From Flavobacteriaceae bacterium CRH (GTDB taxonomy: Bacteria; Bacteroidota; Bacteroidia; Flavobacteriales; Flavobacteriaceae): a DNA stretch of 64,000 nt. Below are positions 52,802 to 62,399 of the stretch, piece after piece. Both the position numbers and the translations under genes were made by a program. Location of the stretch: contig LMAJ01000013.1 of NCBI GenBank assembly GCA_001507425.1, forward strand, positions 116,316 to 180,315, read 5' to 3'. Every line of letters begins with the position of its first letter. Position 1 is the stretch's first letter. The notes below the pieces were generated by a model. The model was given only the letters and a program-made list of their open reading frames with translations, was not told the origin of the DNA and did no database searches.

Positions 52802-53740
52802 ATGGAAAATAAAATCTTAGGCCTGCACCATATTACTGCAATTGCAGGCGACGCTAAACGTAATTTCAATTTTTACTCAAAAATTTTAGGATTAAGATTC
52901 ATCAAAAAAACGGTGAATTTTGATGATCCGGGAACGTACCATTTTTACTTTGGTGATGAAGTAGGAAGTGCAGGAACTATTTTGACTTTTTTCCCTTTGG
53001 GAGAAGGTATTCAGCAAGGAATAAAAGGATCTGGAATGGCTACTGAAATTGGATATTCTGTTCCAAAAGGAAGCCTTGATTTCTGGCAGAAACGTTTTGA
53101 AGAGTATAATGTAATTTACAATAAACCTTCTGAAAAGTTCGGAGAAAAATACCTTACATTCCTTGATCCGGACGGATTAAAATTAGAGTTAATCGAATCT
53201 AAAACAGAGGACAACAGAAAAGGTTGGGAAACCGATGAAGTAAAAGCTGATGTTGCGACAAAAGGTTTTCATAACATTACTTTGACTTTAAACAATATAA
53301 AAGCAACTGCTGCGATCTTAACAGAAATATTTGGTTACAAGTTAATCGATCAGGACGTAAACCGTTATCGTTATGCAACCGATGCTGTAGAAAGTGCGGC
53401 CATTGTTGACTTAGTAGAACTGACTGACGAAAAACGTGGTCATGTTGCCAACGGATCTGTTCACCACGTTGCTTTTCGTGTACAAAATGATGAGATTTTA
53501 ATGTACTTTCGTGAAAAAATCGAAGCATTCGGATTGTCAATTACACCACAAATTGACAGACAATATTTCCATTCGCTATACTTTAGAGAACCAGGAGGAG
53601 TTTTGTTTGAAATCGCGACAGATAATCCGGGGTTTACAGTAGATGAAAGCTTAGAAGAATTAGGTCAAAACTTAAAACTTCCTGCACAATACGAATCTCA
53701 AAGAGCTAGCATTGAAAAACATTTGGTTAAAATTAATTAA
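52802..53740 (+). CDS. VOC-family ring-cleaving dioxygenase (MhqO-like)
   Basis: 312 residues, two vicinal-oxygen-chelate modules (about 5-140 and 150-290). The N-terminal LHHITAIAGDAKRNFNFYSK and the second-module motifs GFHNITLTLNN and SVHHVAFRV supply histidine metal ligands; the final glutamate is in GGVLFEIATDNPGF. The MhqO group is associated with hydroquinone or quinone stress. Context with hydrolases, DoxX and isochorismatase-like genes fits detoxification. Confidence 0.88.
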   Translation: MENKILGLHHITAIAGDAKRNFNFYSKILGLRFIKKTVNFDDPGTYHFYFGDEVGSAGTILTFFPLGEGIQQGIKGSGMATEIGYSVPKGSLDFWQKRFEEYNVIYNKPSEKFGEKYLTFLDPDGLKLELIESKTEDNRKGWETDEVKADVATKGFHNITLTLNNIKATAAILTEIFGYKLIDQDVNRYRYATDAVESAAIVDLVELTDEKRGHVANGSVHHVAFRVQNDEILMYFREKIEAFGLSITPQIDRQYFHSLYFREPGGVLFEIATDNPGFTVDESLEELGQNLKLPAQYESQRASIEKHLVKIN

Positions 53741-53782
53741 ATTTAAATTTTAAATAAACATAAATAAATTAAAATAGTGCTT

Positions 53783-54820
53783 ATGATTGCTTACAAAAAT
53801 ATTTTTTTACTGGCCTTAGTTACATTCTTTTTGAATGCATGTAATAAAGAAAATAGCTTAGAAAATAAAGACAAAAGTGTTAGTACTTATCTAACAGACA
53901 CCACCTCGGGCATAAAAACCGGTGGCGTAAAGGTTGTACAAATTACTACACCAAAAGGTAAGTTTAATGTCTGGACAAAGAGAATTGGAAATAATCCGAA
54001 GATCAAGTTATTATTACTTAACGGAGGGCCAGGGGCAACGCACGAATATTTTGAGTGCATGGAAAGTTTTTTGCCGGCAGAAGGCATTGAATTTATTTAT
54101 TACGATCAGTTAGGAACAGGTAATTCTGATAATCCAAATGATCCGGCACTTTGGGATTTACCTCGTTTTGTAGAAGAGGTAGAGCAAGTACGTCAGGCAC
54201 TAAAATTAGATAAAGACAATTTTTATTTATTAGGTCATTCTTGGGGCGGAATTTTAGCTGCACAATATGCACTTAAATATCAGCAAAATCTAAAAGGGCT
54301 TATTATTTCAAATATGATGATGAGCGCTATAGAATATGATAAATATGCAAAAGAAGTGCTGGCAAAGCAACTAGATCCAAAAGTTTTAGCCAGAATCAGG
54401 GAAATCGAAAAAAACAAAGATTTTGATAATCCGGAATATATGGGCTTACTTGTTCCTAATTTTTATTCGAAACATATTTTGCGTTTAGATGCAAGCCTAT
54501 GGCCGGAGCCTGTAAATCGTTCATTTAGTAAAATAAACCAATCGTTGTATGTTACTATGCAGGGACCAAGTGAATTTGGTCTTTCCGGTAAACTCGAAAA
54601 ATGGGATGTTACAAAAGAGCTTCCTAACATTACAGTTCCAACATTATCAATTGGTGCAAAATATGATACGATGAACCCGGAACACATGAAATGGATAGCA
54701 ACACAGGTTAAAAACGGAACGTATTTGTATTGTGATAAAGGAAGTCATATGAGTATGTATGATGACCAGCAAACCTACATGAAAGGTTTAATTAAGTTTT
54801 TAAAAGATACAGATATATAA
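53783..54820 (+). CDS. S33-family proline iminopeptidase-like lipoprotein
   Basis: 345 residues from ATG 53783 (a GTG two codons upstream is possible). Lipobox NAC, cysteine 20. Motifs LLLLNGGPGATHEYF, YYDQLGTGNSD, nucleophile S153 (LLGHSWGG), acid in IGAKYDTMNP and histidine in KGSHMSMYDD match proline iminopeptidases. Family members remove N-terminal proline, but some act on other amides. Terminator directly downstream. Confidence 0.87.
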   Translation: MIAYKNIFLLALVTFFLNACNKENSLENKDKSVSTYLTDTTSGIKTGGVKVVQITTPKGKFNVWTKRIGNNPKIKLLLLNGGPGATHEYFECMESFLPAEGIEFIYYDQLGTGNSDNPNDPALWDLPRFVEEVEQVRQALKLDKDNFYLLGHSWGGILAAQYALKYQQNLKGLIISNMMMSAIEYDKYAKEVLAKQLDPKVLARIREIEKNKDFDNPEYMGLLVPNFYSKHILRLDASLWPEPVNRSFSKINQSLYVTMQGPSEFGLSGKLEKWDVTKELPNITVPTLSIGAKYDTMNPEHMKWIATQVKNGTYLYCDKGSHMSMYDDQQTYMKGLIKFLKDTDI

Positions 54821-54853
54821 TACGCAAATTATTTTTGCGAACACAAATAGAGG

Positions 54854-54887
54854 AAACCTCCAGAACATTGTTTTGGAGGTTTTTTTA
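54854..54887 (+). terminator. Terminator after the S33 gene
   Basis: AAACCTCCA (54854-54862) pairs with TGGAGGTTT (54874-54882), then T-run. Confidence 0.9.
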
Positions 54888-54956
54888 TGCATATTCTGTT
54901 GAAAATCTTAATAATAATTTCTGCATTATAAAGACTTAAAGTAGTTTTTTTCTTAA

Positions 54957-54972
54957 ATGTGCTCTAACACAT
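54957..54972. promoter_or_regulatory. LacI-type operator, site 1 (imperfect)
   Basis: ATGTGCTCTAACACAT keeps both outer ATGTG/CACAT half-sites of the palindrome found at three other places near the LacI gene, with a degenerate centre. Confidence 0.5.
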
Positions 54973-55045
54973 GTTGGTTTTTGTAGAAAACCTAAAATTA
55001 TTACATAAGTAAAATATTACTTTTTTGTCGATTTTGACTTTTTTT

Positions 55046-55059
55046 TGTGTTCGAACACA
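55046..55059. promoter_or_regulatory. LacI-type operator, site 2 (perfect palindrome)
   Basis: TGTGTTCGAACACA is perfectly symmetric with central CG, 243 bp before the beta-helix gene start. The rest of the 54821-55301 gap is AT-rich with no ORF; a near-promoter box lies around 55130 but its spacing is off by one. Confidence 0.65.
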
Positions 55060-55301
55060 TATTTTTTGATTTTCATCTTGTTAATTAAATTACATTTTTT
55101 ACATTCGTCTGAAATAAGCTACTTTATATTTTGTTGTTGTTCATGAATATTTTTTTAATAATCAATAATTTACTTTTAAAATTAAATTGTAATTACTTGA
55201 TTTTGAAATTTAAACAACAAATTTAGCTTGTTTTTTTACTGTAGAAATATTGCAATATTTAATTATAGTTTTTTTAATTGTTAATCCCAAAATATCAAAT
55301 T

Positions 55302-57158
55302 ATGAAAATCAAGAAAATTACATTTATTACTTTATTGTGTTTTGTCCAGGGTTTTGCTCAAACCTATGTCTCGACAACCGGAAACGATACTACAGGAACC
55401 GGTACGGCTGCCTTACCGTTTAAAACCATTGTAAAAGGAGTTCAGGTAGCTCCGTCAGGCGGAACGGTGTTGGTTTTATCAGGGACTTATCCTGTTACAG
55501 GTCCTATTTTTGTTGGAAAACCTTTGACTATTCAAAAAAGTGGTTCAGCAGCCGTGGTAATCAACGCTTCTGGCTGGACAAGTACCGATACTTATGTACT
55601 GGGAATTGTAAATACCAGTAATGTTACCATTGATGGATTGACTATTGCTAACAAAATTGGAAACGGAAGTAAAGGAATCTGGATTCTCGCCAATTCAGGA
55701 GCAACAGCCAACTTAAACAACATCACCATTAAAAATTCTGTCGTTAGAAATATTGGATGGATTAGCAACGATCTTGCTTCTATTCCTGCCAATAGCGGCA
55801 TTGTAGCCAACGCCATAAAAGTAGATGCCGGGAATGGTACATACGCCATTACCAATGTTAAAATTGAAGACAATATTGTAAACAATTGCGCTACAGGCTG
55901 GGGAGAAGCAGTAACGGTAACCGGAAATGTCAATGGCTTTTCAGTTTCAAGAAATACGGTTTTTGATATCGCCAATATCGGAATTGTGGCCGCTGGAAAT
56001 TATACTTCTACCGGAGCTACAAGTAATAATCAGGCAAGAAACGGAATCATATCTGCAAACGAAGTGTATGATTGTATGAGTGCCGTTGCCAACAGTGCAG
56101 GTATATATCTGGATGGCGCATTAAATTGTACCGTAGACAGAAACGAAGTTTACAATTGTGGCGTTGGACTTGCTGTTGGTGCGGAACAAAATACGGCTGC
56201 CGGAAACGGTGGAGTGGCTACAGGACATATTGTAAGCAATAATTCGGTTTATAATAACGTAGTAACGGGAGCAATTTTTGGCGGTGTTAACGGATCTGGA
56301 TATACAACAAGCGTGGGTAACACAAAAATTTACAACAACACTTTTTACAAAAACAGAACCGGAGCCGTTATCAATGGCGTTACTGCAATTCAGGGTACTC
56401 CGGTAGGAACTATTGCTGATATTTATGGCGGCGAAGTACATTTTCAAAATAGTTCAGGAATCACGTACAAGAATAATATTATGTATGCTACAACCGGTAA
56501 AAAAGCATTTTTAGCTTCTTATGGTTATACAATCTCTGGTTTTGTTTCCAACTATAATTTATACTACAGAGAAGGAAATACCGATTTCATTATCGATTTA
56601 ACCGGAGTAAGTTTCAACGGAAGTTCAACAACAGGATCTTATAATCCCGCACAATTTGCAACCACGACAGGACAAGATGTCAATTCAGTTGTTGGTTTGC
56701 CAGGGTTTATCAATGCCTCGATTTTTGATTTTACTTTAGCAACCGGAGCTTTTGCTGCAGATAAAGGAGATCCAACGTACAATGCCACTTATTCAGGAAC
56801 CATTGATTTTGATGGAGACAACCGCAAGAGAAATGGTAGAATTGATATCGGGAATTCTGAACTGCAAACCGGATCTACAGCTAAAAAAGCTTCAGTAGAA
56901 GTAGCCGAAGAAATTGCCCCAAGCTTTGCTGTTTTTCCTAATCCTGCTTCAGACGAAATCAATATTAATTTTGGAAAAGAGATTCAGTCGGCAACAATTT
57001 CAGTGTTAGATTTAAATGGCAGAGTACTTCTAAAAGGAGAATACAATGCAGCCAGTTCAGCAACAATTAATGTTTCTGATTTAAAAAAATCACAATTAGT
57101 TATACTTCAGATTAATGCTGATAATGAAATTAGTAACAATAAGATATACCTGAAATAA
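55302..57158 (+). CDS. Secreted right-handed parallel beta-helix protein with T9SS type A sorting domain
   Basis: 618 residues from ATG 55302 (signal peptide ending QGFAQ). The start of the mature protein, TYVSTTGNDTTGTGTAALPF, is the DUF1565-like entry seen in PL9-type and related beta-helix proteins, followed by repeated coils (NVTIDGLTIANK, NITIKNSVVRN, NVKIEDNIVNN). The last 80 residues (FAVFPNPASDEININFG to the end) are a type A T9SS C-terminal domain, so it is exported or surface-attached. Probably acts on or binds a polysaccharide; lyase activity is not proven. Two operator-like palindromes lie upstream. Confidence 0.85.
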   Translation: MKIKKITFITLLCFVQGFAQTYVSTTGNDTTGTGTAALPFKTIVKGVQVAPSGGTVLVLSGTYPVTGPIFVGKPLTIQKSGSAAVVINASGWTSTDTYVLGIVNTSNVTIDGLTIANKIGNGSKGIWILANSGATANLNNITIKNSVVRNIGWISNDLASIPANSGIVANAIKVDAGNGTYAITNVKIEDNIVNNCATGWGEAVTVTGNVNGFSVSRNTVFDIANIGIVAAGNYTSTGATSNNQARNGIISANEVYDCMSAVANSAGIYLDGALNCTVDRNEVYNCGVGLAVGAEQNTAAGNGGVATGHIVSNNSVYNNVVTGAIFGGVNGSGYTTSVGNTKIYNNTFYKNRTGAVINGVTAIQGTPVGTIADIYGGEVHFQNSSGITYKNNIMYATTGKKAFLASYGYTISGFVSNYNLYYREGNTDFIIDLTGVSFNGSSTTGSYNPAQFATTTGQDVNSVVGLPGFINASIFDFTLATGAFAADKGDPTYNATYSGTIDFDGDNRKRNGRIDIGNSELQTGSTAKKASVEVAEEIAPSFAVFPNPASDEININFGKEIQSATISVLDLNGRVLLKGEYNAASSATINVSDLKKSQLVILQINADNEISNNKIYLK

Positions 57159-57170
57159 TAATAATTTTTG

Positions 57171-57206
57171 GGGAGCAAAGGAGATTTTCTTTTTTGCTCC
57201 CTTTTT
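57171..57206 (+). terminator. Terminator after the beta-helix gene
   Basis: GGGAGCAAA (57171-57179) pairs with TTTGCTCCC (57193-57201), followed by five T. Confidence 0.92.
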
Positions 57207-57233
57207 ATTTTTAAAATTTCGTACCTTTTTAGA

Positions 57234-57869
57234 ATGAAAAATTACAATGTAAACCGTATCGAAAAAAACATTTTGCAAATAAATGGTTTAGGAGATAATC
57301 CTTTTTGGAATAAAGCTGAAACATTAACCGATTTTATTTCTCCGTGGGATGATTTAGAAACGGAAAAAATAGAATTAAAAGCTTTATGGGATACTGAATT
57401 TATCTATTTTTTATACAAAGTTTATGATACCAATATTCATATTGACAGGAAAGATGATTCTGTTGATAGCATTGCAGAATCTGACAGAGTAGAGATTTTT
57501 TTCAGAACAGATGAAACTTTAAATCCATATTATTGTTTAGAAATTGATCCAACACCAAGAATAATGGATTTCATTGCTTATCCCAATAGAAAATTTGATT
57601 ATGATTGGAATTGGCCTGAAAATGATATTAGTGTAAAATCACATATCAAAGAGAATTATTTTGTTGTCGAAATAGCCGTTAGCATTCAGTCTTTAAAAAA
57701 CTTTCACTTAATTAACGACAATATTATCGAAGCCGGACTTTACAGGGCAAAATACAAAAAACAGAAAAACAATCTTTTTGAACCAACCTGGATTTCATGG
57801 GTAAACCCAAATACAGAAACGCCTAATTTTCATACTGCCAGTTCTTTTGGTACTTTGACTTTAGGCTAG
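57234..57869 (+). CDS. CBM9-like carbohydrate-binding domain protein
   Basis: 211 residues from ATG 57234; earlier starts lie in the preceding terminator and are rejected. The whole protein is one CBM9-type beta-sandwich (LGDNPFWNKAETLTDFISPW, LWDTEFIYFLYKVYDTN, SDRVEIFFRTDE, YYCLEIDPTPRIMDF). No signal peptide, so probably cytoplasmic, or exported by another route. Such stand-alone proteins occur in Bacteroidetes sugar clusters with unknown roles. Confidence 0.75.
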   Translation: MKNYNVNRIEKNILQINGLGDNPFWNKAETLTDFISPWDDLETEKIELKALWDTEFIYFLYKVYDTNIHIDRKDDSVDSIAESDRVEIFFRTDETLNPYYCLEIDPTPRIMDFIAYPNRKFDYDWNWPENDISVKSHIKENYFVVEIAVSIQSLKNFHLINDNIIEAGLYRAKYKKQKNNLFEPTWISWVNPNTETPNFHTASSFGTLTLG

Positions 57870-57879
57870 TTATAAAAAC

Positions 57880-57954
57880 ATAGCCTACGGTTTCAACCGT
57901 TGGAGCATAATATATGATCGTAACCGGTATCCCACGGTTGAAACCGCGGGCTAT
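57880..57954. repeat. Intergenic inverted repeat
   Basis: ATAGCC.. CGGTTTCAACCG (57880-57903) and CGGTTGAAACCG ..GGCTAT (57931-57954) are near-perfect complements with a 27-nt loop. I recall similar REP-like units between genes in Flavobacterium. It could also help terminate the convergent CBM9-like and LacI genes. Confidence 0.7.
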
Positions 57955-58084
57955 ATTCAACAATCTTTTGTTATGATTTTAAGCAAAAGGAGCAAAGAAA
58001 AAATTAAAAAAAGAAAACTTTGTGCCTCTGCGACTTTGCGAGAAATAATTTTAGCGCACTTTGCGGTTAAATTACACTCAAAGT
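57955..58084. repeat. Low-complexity intergenic phrase
   Basis: Contains the words CTCTGCGACTTTGCGAGAAA and CACTTTGCGGTT (about 58026-58067), with repeated CTTTGCG. By recollection this text recurs between genes in many Flavobacterium genomes. No coding potential. Confidence 0.45.
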
Positions 58085-59125
58085 TTATAAAAAATAATCC
58101 TTAGCGTTTTCTGTATTAATAATGTCAATTGGCAACAATTTCTCAGCACTAATTTCTTTTTCAAAAATAAAATGCTCAATCAAACTTGTAGTTCCTAAAT
58201 ATGCTTGTCTTTTCGGATTTTGATGAATCAAAAAGTCAATTGTTTTATTGTTTAAATATTCCAGATTATTCTCCAATAAATCATAACCCACAAGAGCAAT
58301 TTTCTTTTCAGGATTTTTAGCAATAATTTTCGCTACCTGATAGGCTTTAGAGGTCGTAACAAAAAGTCCTTTAATATTAGGATTTGCTTCTAAATATTCT
58401 TTAAGTGTTGTTTTAAACTGAGGATGTTTTACCTTAAACGTTTTGATTTCGAATTTATCCTTATCCAGATTGTCAAAATAATCCCTGAAACCTTTTTCTT
58501 TTTCCTGCATGTGAATCGCATTTTCATAATCTTCATCAATATGGATGATGGCGATTGTTCCATTTTGAATCAATAATTCTAATAAGCGTGCAGCAATTCT
58601 TCCGCTTTGAAATAAATCCTGACCAACAAAACTTTTTATCGAACTCGATTTCAATTGGTTATTAAAAATACTTGCAATAATACCCTTAGAATTATATGTT
58701 TCGATAGCATCGATAGCTTCTTTATGAAATAACGGAACCAATAAAACAGCATCTGGCGAGGCCTCTAAAACCGCCTTATTTGTTTCTACAAACGAAGCTG
58801 TACTTGTGGCATCAAATAAAAAAATTTCAACCTTGACATTAAAGGATTTAAACTCTTTTTTGGCTTCATTAATCCCGTCAATACAAGGCTGCCAATATGG
58901 GTCATTTTTAGAATCAGGAATCAAAACACAGATAGAATAGATTTGTGTCTTTTTTAAACTTCTTGCCATTAAATTCGGCTGATAGTCAATTTTATCCAGA
59001 ACTTCATTCACCCTGTCAAGGGCATCCTGAGAGACTTTTCCTCTTTTATGCAAAACACGATCGACCGTTCCTTTAGAAACGCCTGCAAGTTCTGCAATAT
59101 CCTTAATTGTGTAAATTTTTTCCAT
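58085..59125 (-). CDS. LacI-family transcriptional regulator
   Basis: 346 residues from ATG 59125; an earlier start adds nine hydrophobic residues and is rejected. HTH at residues 5-26 (YTIKDIAELAGVSKGTVDRV) with the recognition helix GTVDRVLHKRGK, a variation on the usual TVSRVLN. Then a periplasmic-binding-protein-like sugar domain (ICVLIPDSKNDPYWQPCIDG). Two palindromes (59175-59211) lie 50-86 bp upstream of its start, so it probably represses itself; the same palindrome precedes the beta-helix gene. Likely inducer: a sugar or sugar phosphate handled by the divergent operon. Confidence 0.92.
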   Translation of the reverse strand: MEKIYTIKDIAELAGVSKGTVDRVLHKRGKVSQDALDRVNEVLDKIDYQPNLMARSLKKTQIYSICVLIPDSKNDPYWQPCIDGINEAKKEFKSFNVKVEIFLFDATSTASFVETNKAVLEASPDAVLLVPLFHKEAIDAIETYNSKGIIASIFNNQLKSSSIKSFVGQDLFQSGRIAARLLELLIQNGTIAIIHIDEDYENAIHMQEKEKGFRDYFDNLDKDKFEIKTFKVKHPQFKTTLKEYLEANPNIKGLFVTTSKAYQVAKIIAKNPEKKIALVGYDLLENNLEYLNNKTIDFLIHQNPKRQAYLGTTSLIEHFIFEKEISAEKLLPIDIINTENAKDYFL

Positions 59126-59174
59126 ATAGAAACAAATATATATAAAAATCAAATATGAGAAAATATTTAATTTT

Positions 59175-59190
59175 ATGTGTTCGAAAACAT
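59175..59190. promoter_or_regulatory. LacI-type operator, site 3
   Basis: ATGTGTTCGAAAACAT, CG-centred, one asymmetric pair. Its centre is 21 bp from that of site 4, i.e. on the same DNA face. Confidence 0.65.
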
Positions 59191-59195
59191 TTTAT

Positions 59196-59211
59196 TTGTG
59201 TTCGAGCACAT
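59196..59211. promoter_or_regulatory. LacI-type operator, site 4
   Basis: TTGTGTTCGAGCACAT, CG-centred palindrome in the lacI/sugar-operon divergent region. Confidence 0.65.
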
Positions 59212-59443
59212 TTTAACACAATTTTCTTTTTTTATAGAATATTAATATATATTTTAGCCGAATATTAATCAATATAGTTTATGATATTAACTTAAAAACT
59301 GTCAGATTAATATTTATTTTTCATTTTATAAGAGAAGTTGTCAAAGTCTAATTACTTGTTATTTTGCTTCTTTTATAATTATAGAAAAACAAAATTAAGA
59401 CCAAAACAATTAAAAATAATAAACCAATTAATATACTAATTAA

Positions 59444-60352
59444 ATGAGCAAAAGTAAACCTACTCTCGTGATTTTGGCGGCAGGTATTGGAAGTCGATAT
59501 GGAGGATTAAAACAGTTAGATACGTTTACTCCCGAAGGAGATACAATTATGGACTTTTCTATATATGATGCATTACAGGCAGGCTTTGGAAAATTTGTAT
59601 TTATTATAAGTAAAAACATTGAAGAAGAATGCAAAGAGATATTTAATAAAAAATTAGAAGGAAAAGCCGAAGTAGGATATGTTTTTCAGGAAATTAATAA
59701 TGTTCCGGCACAATACCAGAATCCTGAAAGAAAAAAACCGTGGGGAACCGGACACGCCTTATTAATGGCAAAAGATGAAGTAACCGAAAATTTTGCGATT
59801 ATAAATGCTGATGATTTTTACGGAAAAGAAGCTTTCGAGATTATGGCAAAAGCCCTAACCGAAATGGATAAAGAATCCTATCATTTTAATATGATGGCAT
59901 ATTTGCTTAAAAACACCGTTTCAGATCATGGATTTGTTTCAAGAGGAGAATGTCAGGTTGATGAAAATAATTTCCTAACCGATGTTACCGAGCGCACGCA
60001 CATCGAAAAAATAGATGGAAAACTAATGCGTAAAGACGATAACGGAGATTTTATTCCGATTGATGAAAATACCATTGTATCAATGAATTTCTGGGGATTT
60101 TCGCCGAAATGTTTTGAGTTTGGAGGCGCACTTTTCGAAGAATTCCTGAAAGAAAACGAACACGATTTAAAAGCCGAATTTTTTATAACATCTGTCGTAA
60201 ATGAAATTTTAAAATCAGAAAATGCATCGCTTGAAGTGCTTCAGTCGAATGCGAAATGGTTTGGGGTAACTTATAAGGAAGACAAGGAAATTGTAAAAAA
60301 AGAAATTGAAAAATTAAGAGCCCAAAAAGTGTATCCAACTAATCTCTGGTAA
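59444..60352 (+). CDS. Sugar-1-phosphate nucleotidyltransferase-like protein
   Basis: 302 residues, cytoplasmic. The nucleotide-binding loop LAAGIGSRYGGLKQLD fits the NTP-transferase signature, INADDFYG supplies the metal-binding acidic pair, and KPWGTGHALLMA the sugar-phosphate side. It should join a nucleotide to a sugar 1-phosphate. The next gene is a sugar 1-kinase-like protein 2 bp away and then a 4-epimerase, giving a coherent salvage route. Nucleotide and sugar are not certain. Confidence 0.85.
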   Translation: MSKSKPTLVILAAGIGSRYGGLKQLDTFTPEGDTIMDFSIYDALQAGFGKFVFIISKNIEEECKEIFNKKLEGKAEVGYVFQEINNVPAQYQNPERKKPWGTGHALLMAKDEVTENFAIINADDFYGKEAFEIMAKALTEMDKESYHFNMMAYLLKNTVSDHGFVSRGECQVDENNFLTDVTERTHIEKIDGKLMRKDDNGDFIPIDENTIVSMNFWGFSPKCFEFGGALFEEFLKENEHDLKAEFFITSVVNEILKSENASLEVLQSNAKWFGVTYKEDKEIVKKEIEKLRAQKVYPTNLW

Positions 60353-60353
60353 T

Positions 60354-61457
60354 ATGGTAGCAGAACATTTAAAATATATATTCGACCAGTTCGACCATAT
60401 CGAGGTTTTTAAAACTTTTGGAGAATTGGCCTCCGGTCATATCAACGATACCTATCTGGTAACAACTGATAGTCGTAAACAGTTTATTTTGCAACGCATT
60501 AATGACGGCGTTTTTAAAGACGTTCCCGGACTTATTGCCAATAAGGTAAGCGTTAGCAAACATTTACTCAAAAAACTAAAACATTTATCGGAAGACGAGC
60601 TGAAACGCCGCGTCTTGACTTTTATCGGAACTAAAAAAGGCATTTTTTATTATCAGGATAAAGACGGGAATTTCTGGAATATGATGGTTTATATTGAAGG
60701 AAGCCTGACTTTTGAAACCGTTAATAATGAGGAAATTGCTTATGAAGGCGGAAAACTTTTTGGTGAATTTTTAAACCTTACGAGTGATTTTGATGCCAGA
60801 AAATTGATAGAAGTAATTCCGAATTTTCATAATATGGCATTTCGTTATTCGCAGTTTGATACGGCTTTAAAAGAAGCATCAAAACAACGAATAGACCAAG
60901 CCCAAGCCTGCATAAATCTCGTTCATGAACTTAAAGAAGAAATGCATGTTTTGCAAAAGTTAAAAGATACCGAAAAAATAAAACTAAGAGTTACCCATAA
61001 CGATACCAAAATATCAAACGCACTTTTTGACGTCAATAAAAAAGGTCTGTGTGTAATTGATACTGACACCGTTATGCCCGGAATTATTCATTATGATTTT
61101 GGAGATGCTATACGAACGATTTGTAATACGGCTGCCGAAGATGAAAAAAATCTGGAATTAGTCAATTTCAATTTACAATATTATAAAGCGTATGTAAAAG
61201 GTTTTCTGGAGAAAACGAATTCCTCTCTTTCTTTATTAGAAATTAAATACCTGCCGCTTGGTGCAAAAACCATGGTATTTATTATGGCGCTGCGTTTTCT
61301 GACTGATTTTCTAAACGATGATGTGTATTATAAAACCGAATATCCGGAGCATAATCTCGACCGTTCCAAAAATCAGTTTAAGTTAATTGAAAGCCTTTCG
61401 GAACAATTTAAAGAAATGGAAGATTATAATTTGAATTCCATCGGATCATTAAAATAA
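60354..61457 (+). CDS. Sugar 1-kinase of the APH-like fold, NahK-like
   Basis: 367 residues. ELASGHINDTYLVTT (about residues 24-38) and FILQRIN form the ATP-binding lobe; the catalytic loop is THNDTKISN with base D217; the metal-binding segment is IDTDTVMPG (D236/D238); MALRFLTDFLNDDVYYKTEY and EHNLDR close the domain. These segments line up well with the N-acetylhexosamine 1-kinase NahK of Bifidobacterium, as I remember it. It would phosphorylate C1 of a free sugar, feeding the nucleotidyltransferase. Confidence 0.82.
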   Translation: MVAEHLKYIFDQFDHIEVFKTFGELASGHINDTYLVTTDSRKQFILQRINDGVFKDVPGLIANKVSVSKHLLKKLKHLSEDELKRRVLTFIGTKKGIFYYQDKDGNFWNMMVYIEGSLTFETVNNEEIAYEGGKLFGEFLNLTSDFDARKLIEVIPNFHNMAFRYSQFDTALKEASKQRIDQAQACINLVHELKEEMHVLQKLKDTEKIKLRVTHNDTKISNALFDVNKKGLCVIDTDTVMPGIIHYDFGDAIRTICNTAAEDEKNLELVNFNLQYYKAYVKGFLEKTNSSLSLLEIKYLPLGAKTMVFIMALRFLTDFLNDDVYYKTEYPEHNLDRSKNQFKLIESLSEQFKEMEDYNLNSIGSLK

Positions 61458-61462
61458 TAAAA

Positions 61463-62389
61463 ATGAAAAAATACGTCATTACCGGAGGTGCCGGTTTTAT
61501 AGGAAGCCATATTGCCGAACATTTATCAAAAGAAGGACACCAGGTTATGATACTTGATAGCCTAAGAACGGGATTCGAGCACAACTTAAACGGATTTAAT
61601 GTTGATTTTGTTAAAGGTGATATTCGCGATGAGAATTTAGTAACTGAATTAGTAAGTGGAGCATCAGGAATTTTTCACCTCGCAGCTTTGGTGAGCGTTC
61701 CTGAATCGCTTTTGAAAATAAAGGAATGTATTGAAATCAATACAATTGGAACTATCAATATTCTCGAAGCGGCAAAAAATAATTCAGGCTGTAAAGTGGT
61801 ACTTTCAACATCGGCGGCGAATTACGGTAACAATCCCGTTTTGCCAAAAGTAGAAACCATGTTTCCGGAACCGATGACGCCTTATGCGATTACAAAACTC
61901 GACGGAGAATATTATTTAAAAATGTATCTCGATCAATATCAGGTTCCAACTGCATCTTTGCGTTATTTTAATGTATTTGGTCCGCGCCAGAATCCCGAAT
62001 CGGCTTATGCGGCGGCAGTGCCAATTTTTATCAATAAAGCACTTCAAAACGAACCAATTACCATTTATGGTGACGGATTGCAAACCCGTGATTTTATTTA
62101 TGTGAAAGATGTTGTAAAAGCTAACATTCTGGCTTCTCAAAAAGGAGATGAAACGTATAATGTTGCATTGGGTCACAGCACTTCAGTTTTAGAATTAGCC
62201 GAAAAAATTATAAAAATTACCAACTCCAAATCGCAGATAAAATTTCTTGACGAAAGACCGGGCGACATCAAACATTCTAAAGCCAATCCTGAAAAATTCA
62301 ATCAATTAGGCTTTAAACCGGAATATACAATTGATCGCGCATTAGAAGAAACCATTCTTTTTTATCATGATAAATTAGTAAGTAAATGA
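61463..62389 (+). CDS. NAD-dependent sugar-nucleotide epimerase (UDP-hexose or UDP-HexNAc 4-epimerase type)
   Basis: 308 residues, extended SDR. NAD motif GGAGFIGSHIAEHL (residues 8-21), catalytic S117 and Y141/K145 (PYAITK). FHLAALVSVPESL resembles the WbpP/Gne type that acts on UDP-N-acetylhexosamines. It starts 6 bp after the kinase gene. With the kinase and nucleotidyltransferase it would interconvert the activated sugar's C4 epimers. Confidence 0.87.
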   Translation: MKKYVITGGAGFIGSHIAEHLSKEGHQVMILDSLRTGFEHNLNGFNVDFVKGDIRDENLVTELVSGASGIFHLAALVSVPESLLKIKECIEINTIGTINILEAAKNNSGCKVVLSTSAANYGNNPVLPKVETMFPEPMTPYAITKLDGEYYLKMYLDQYQVPTASLRYFNVFGPRQNPESAYAAAVPIFINKALQNEPITIYGDGLQTRDFIYVKDVVKANILASQKGDETYNVALGHSTSVLELAEKIIKITNSKSQIKFLDERPGDIKHSKANPEKFNQLGFKPEYTIDRALEETILFYHDKLVSK

Positions 62390-62399
62390 TATAAAAAGA

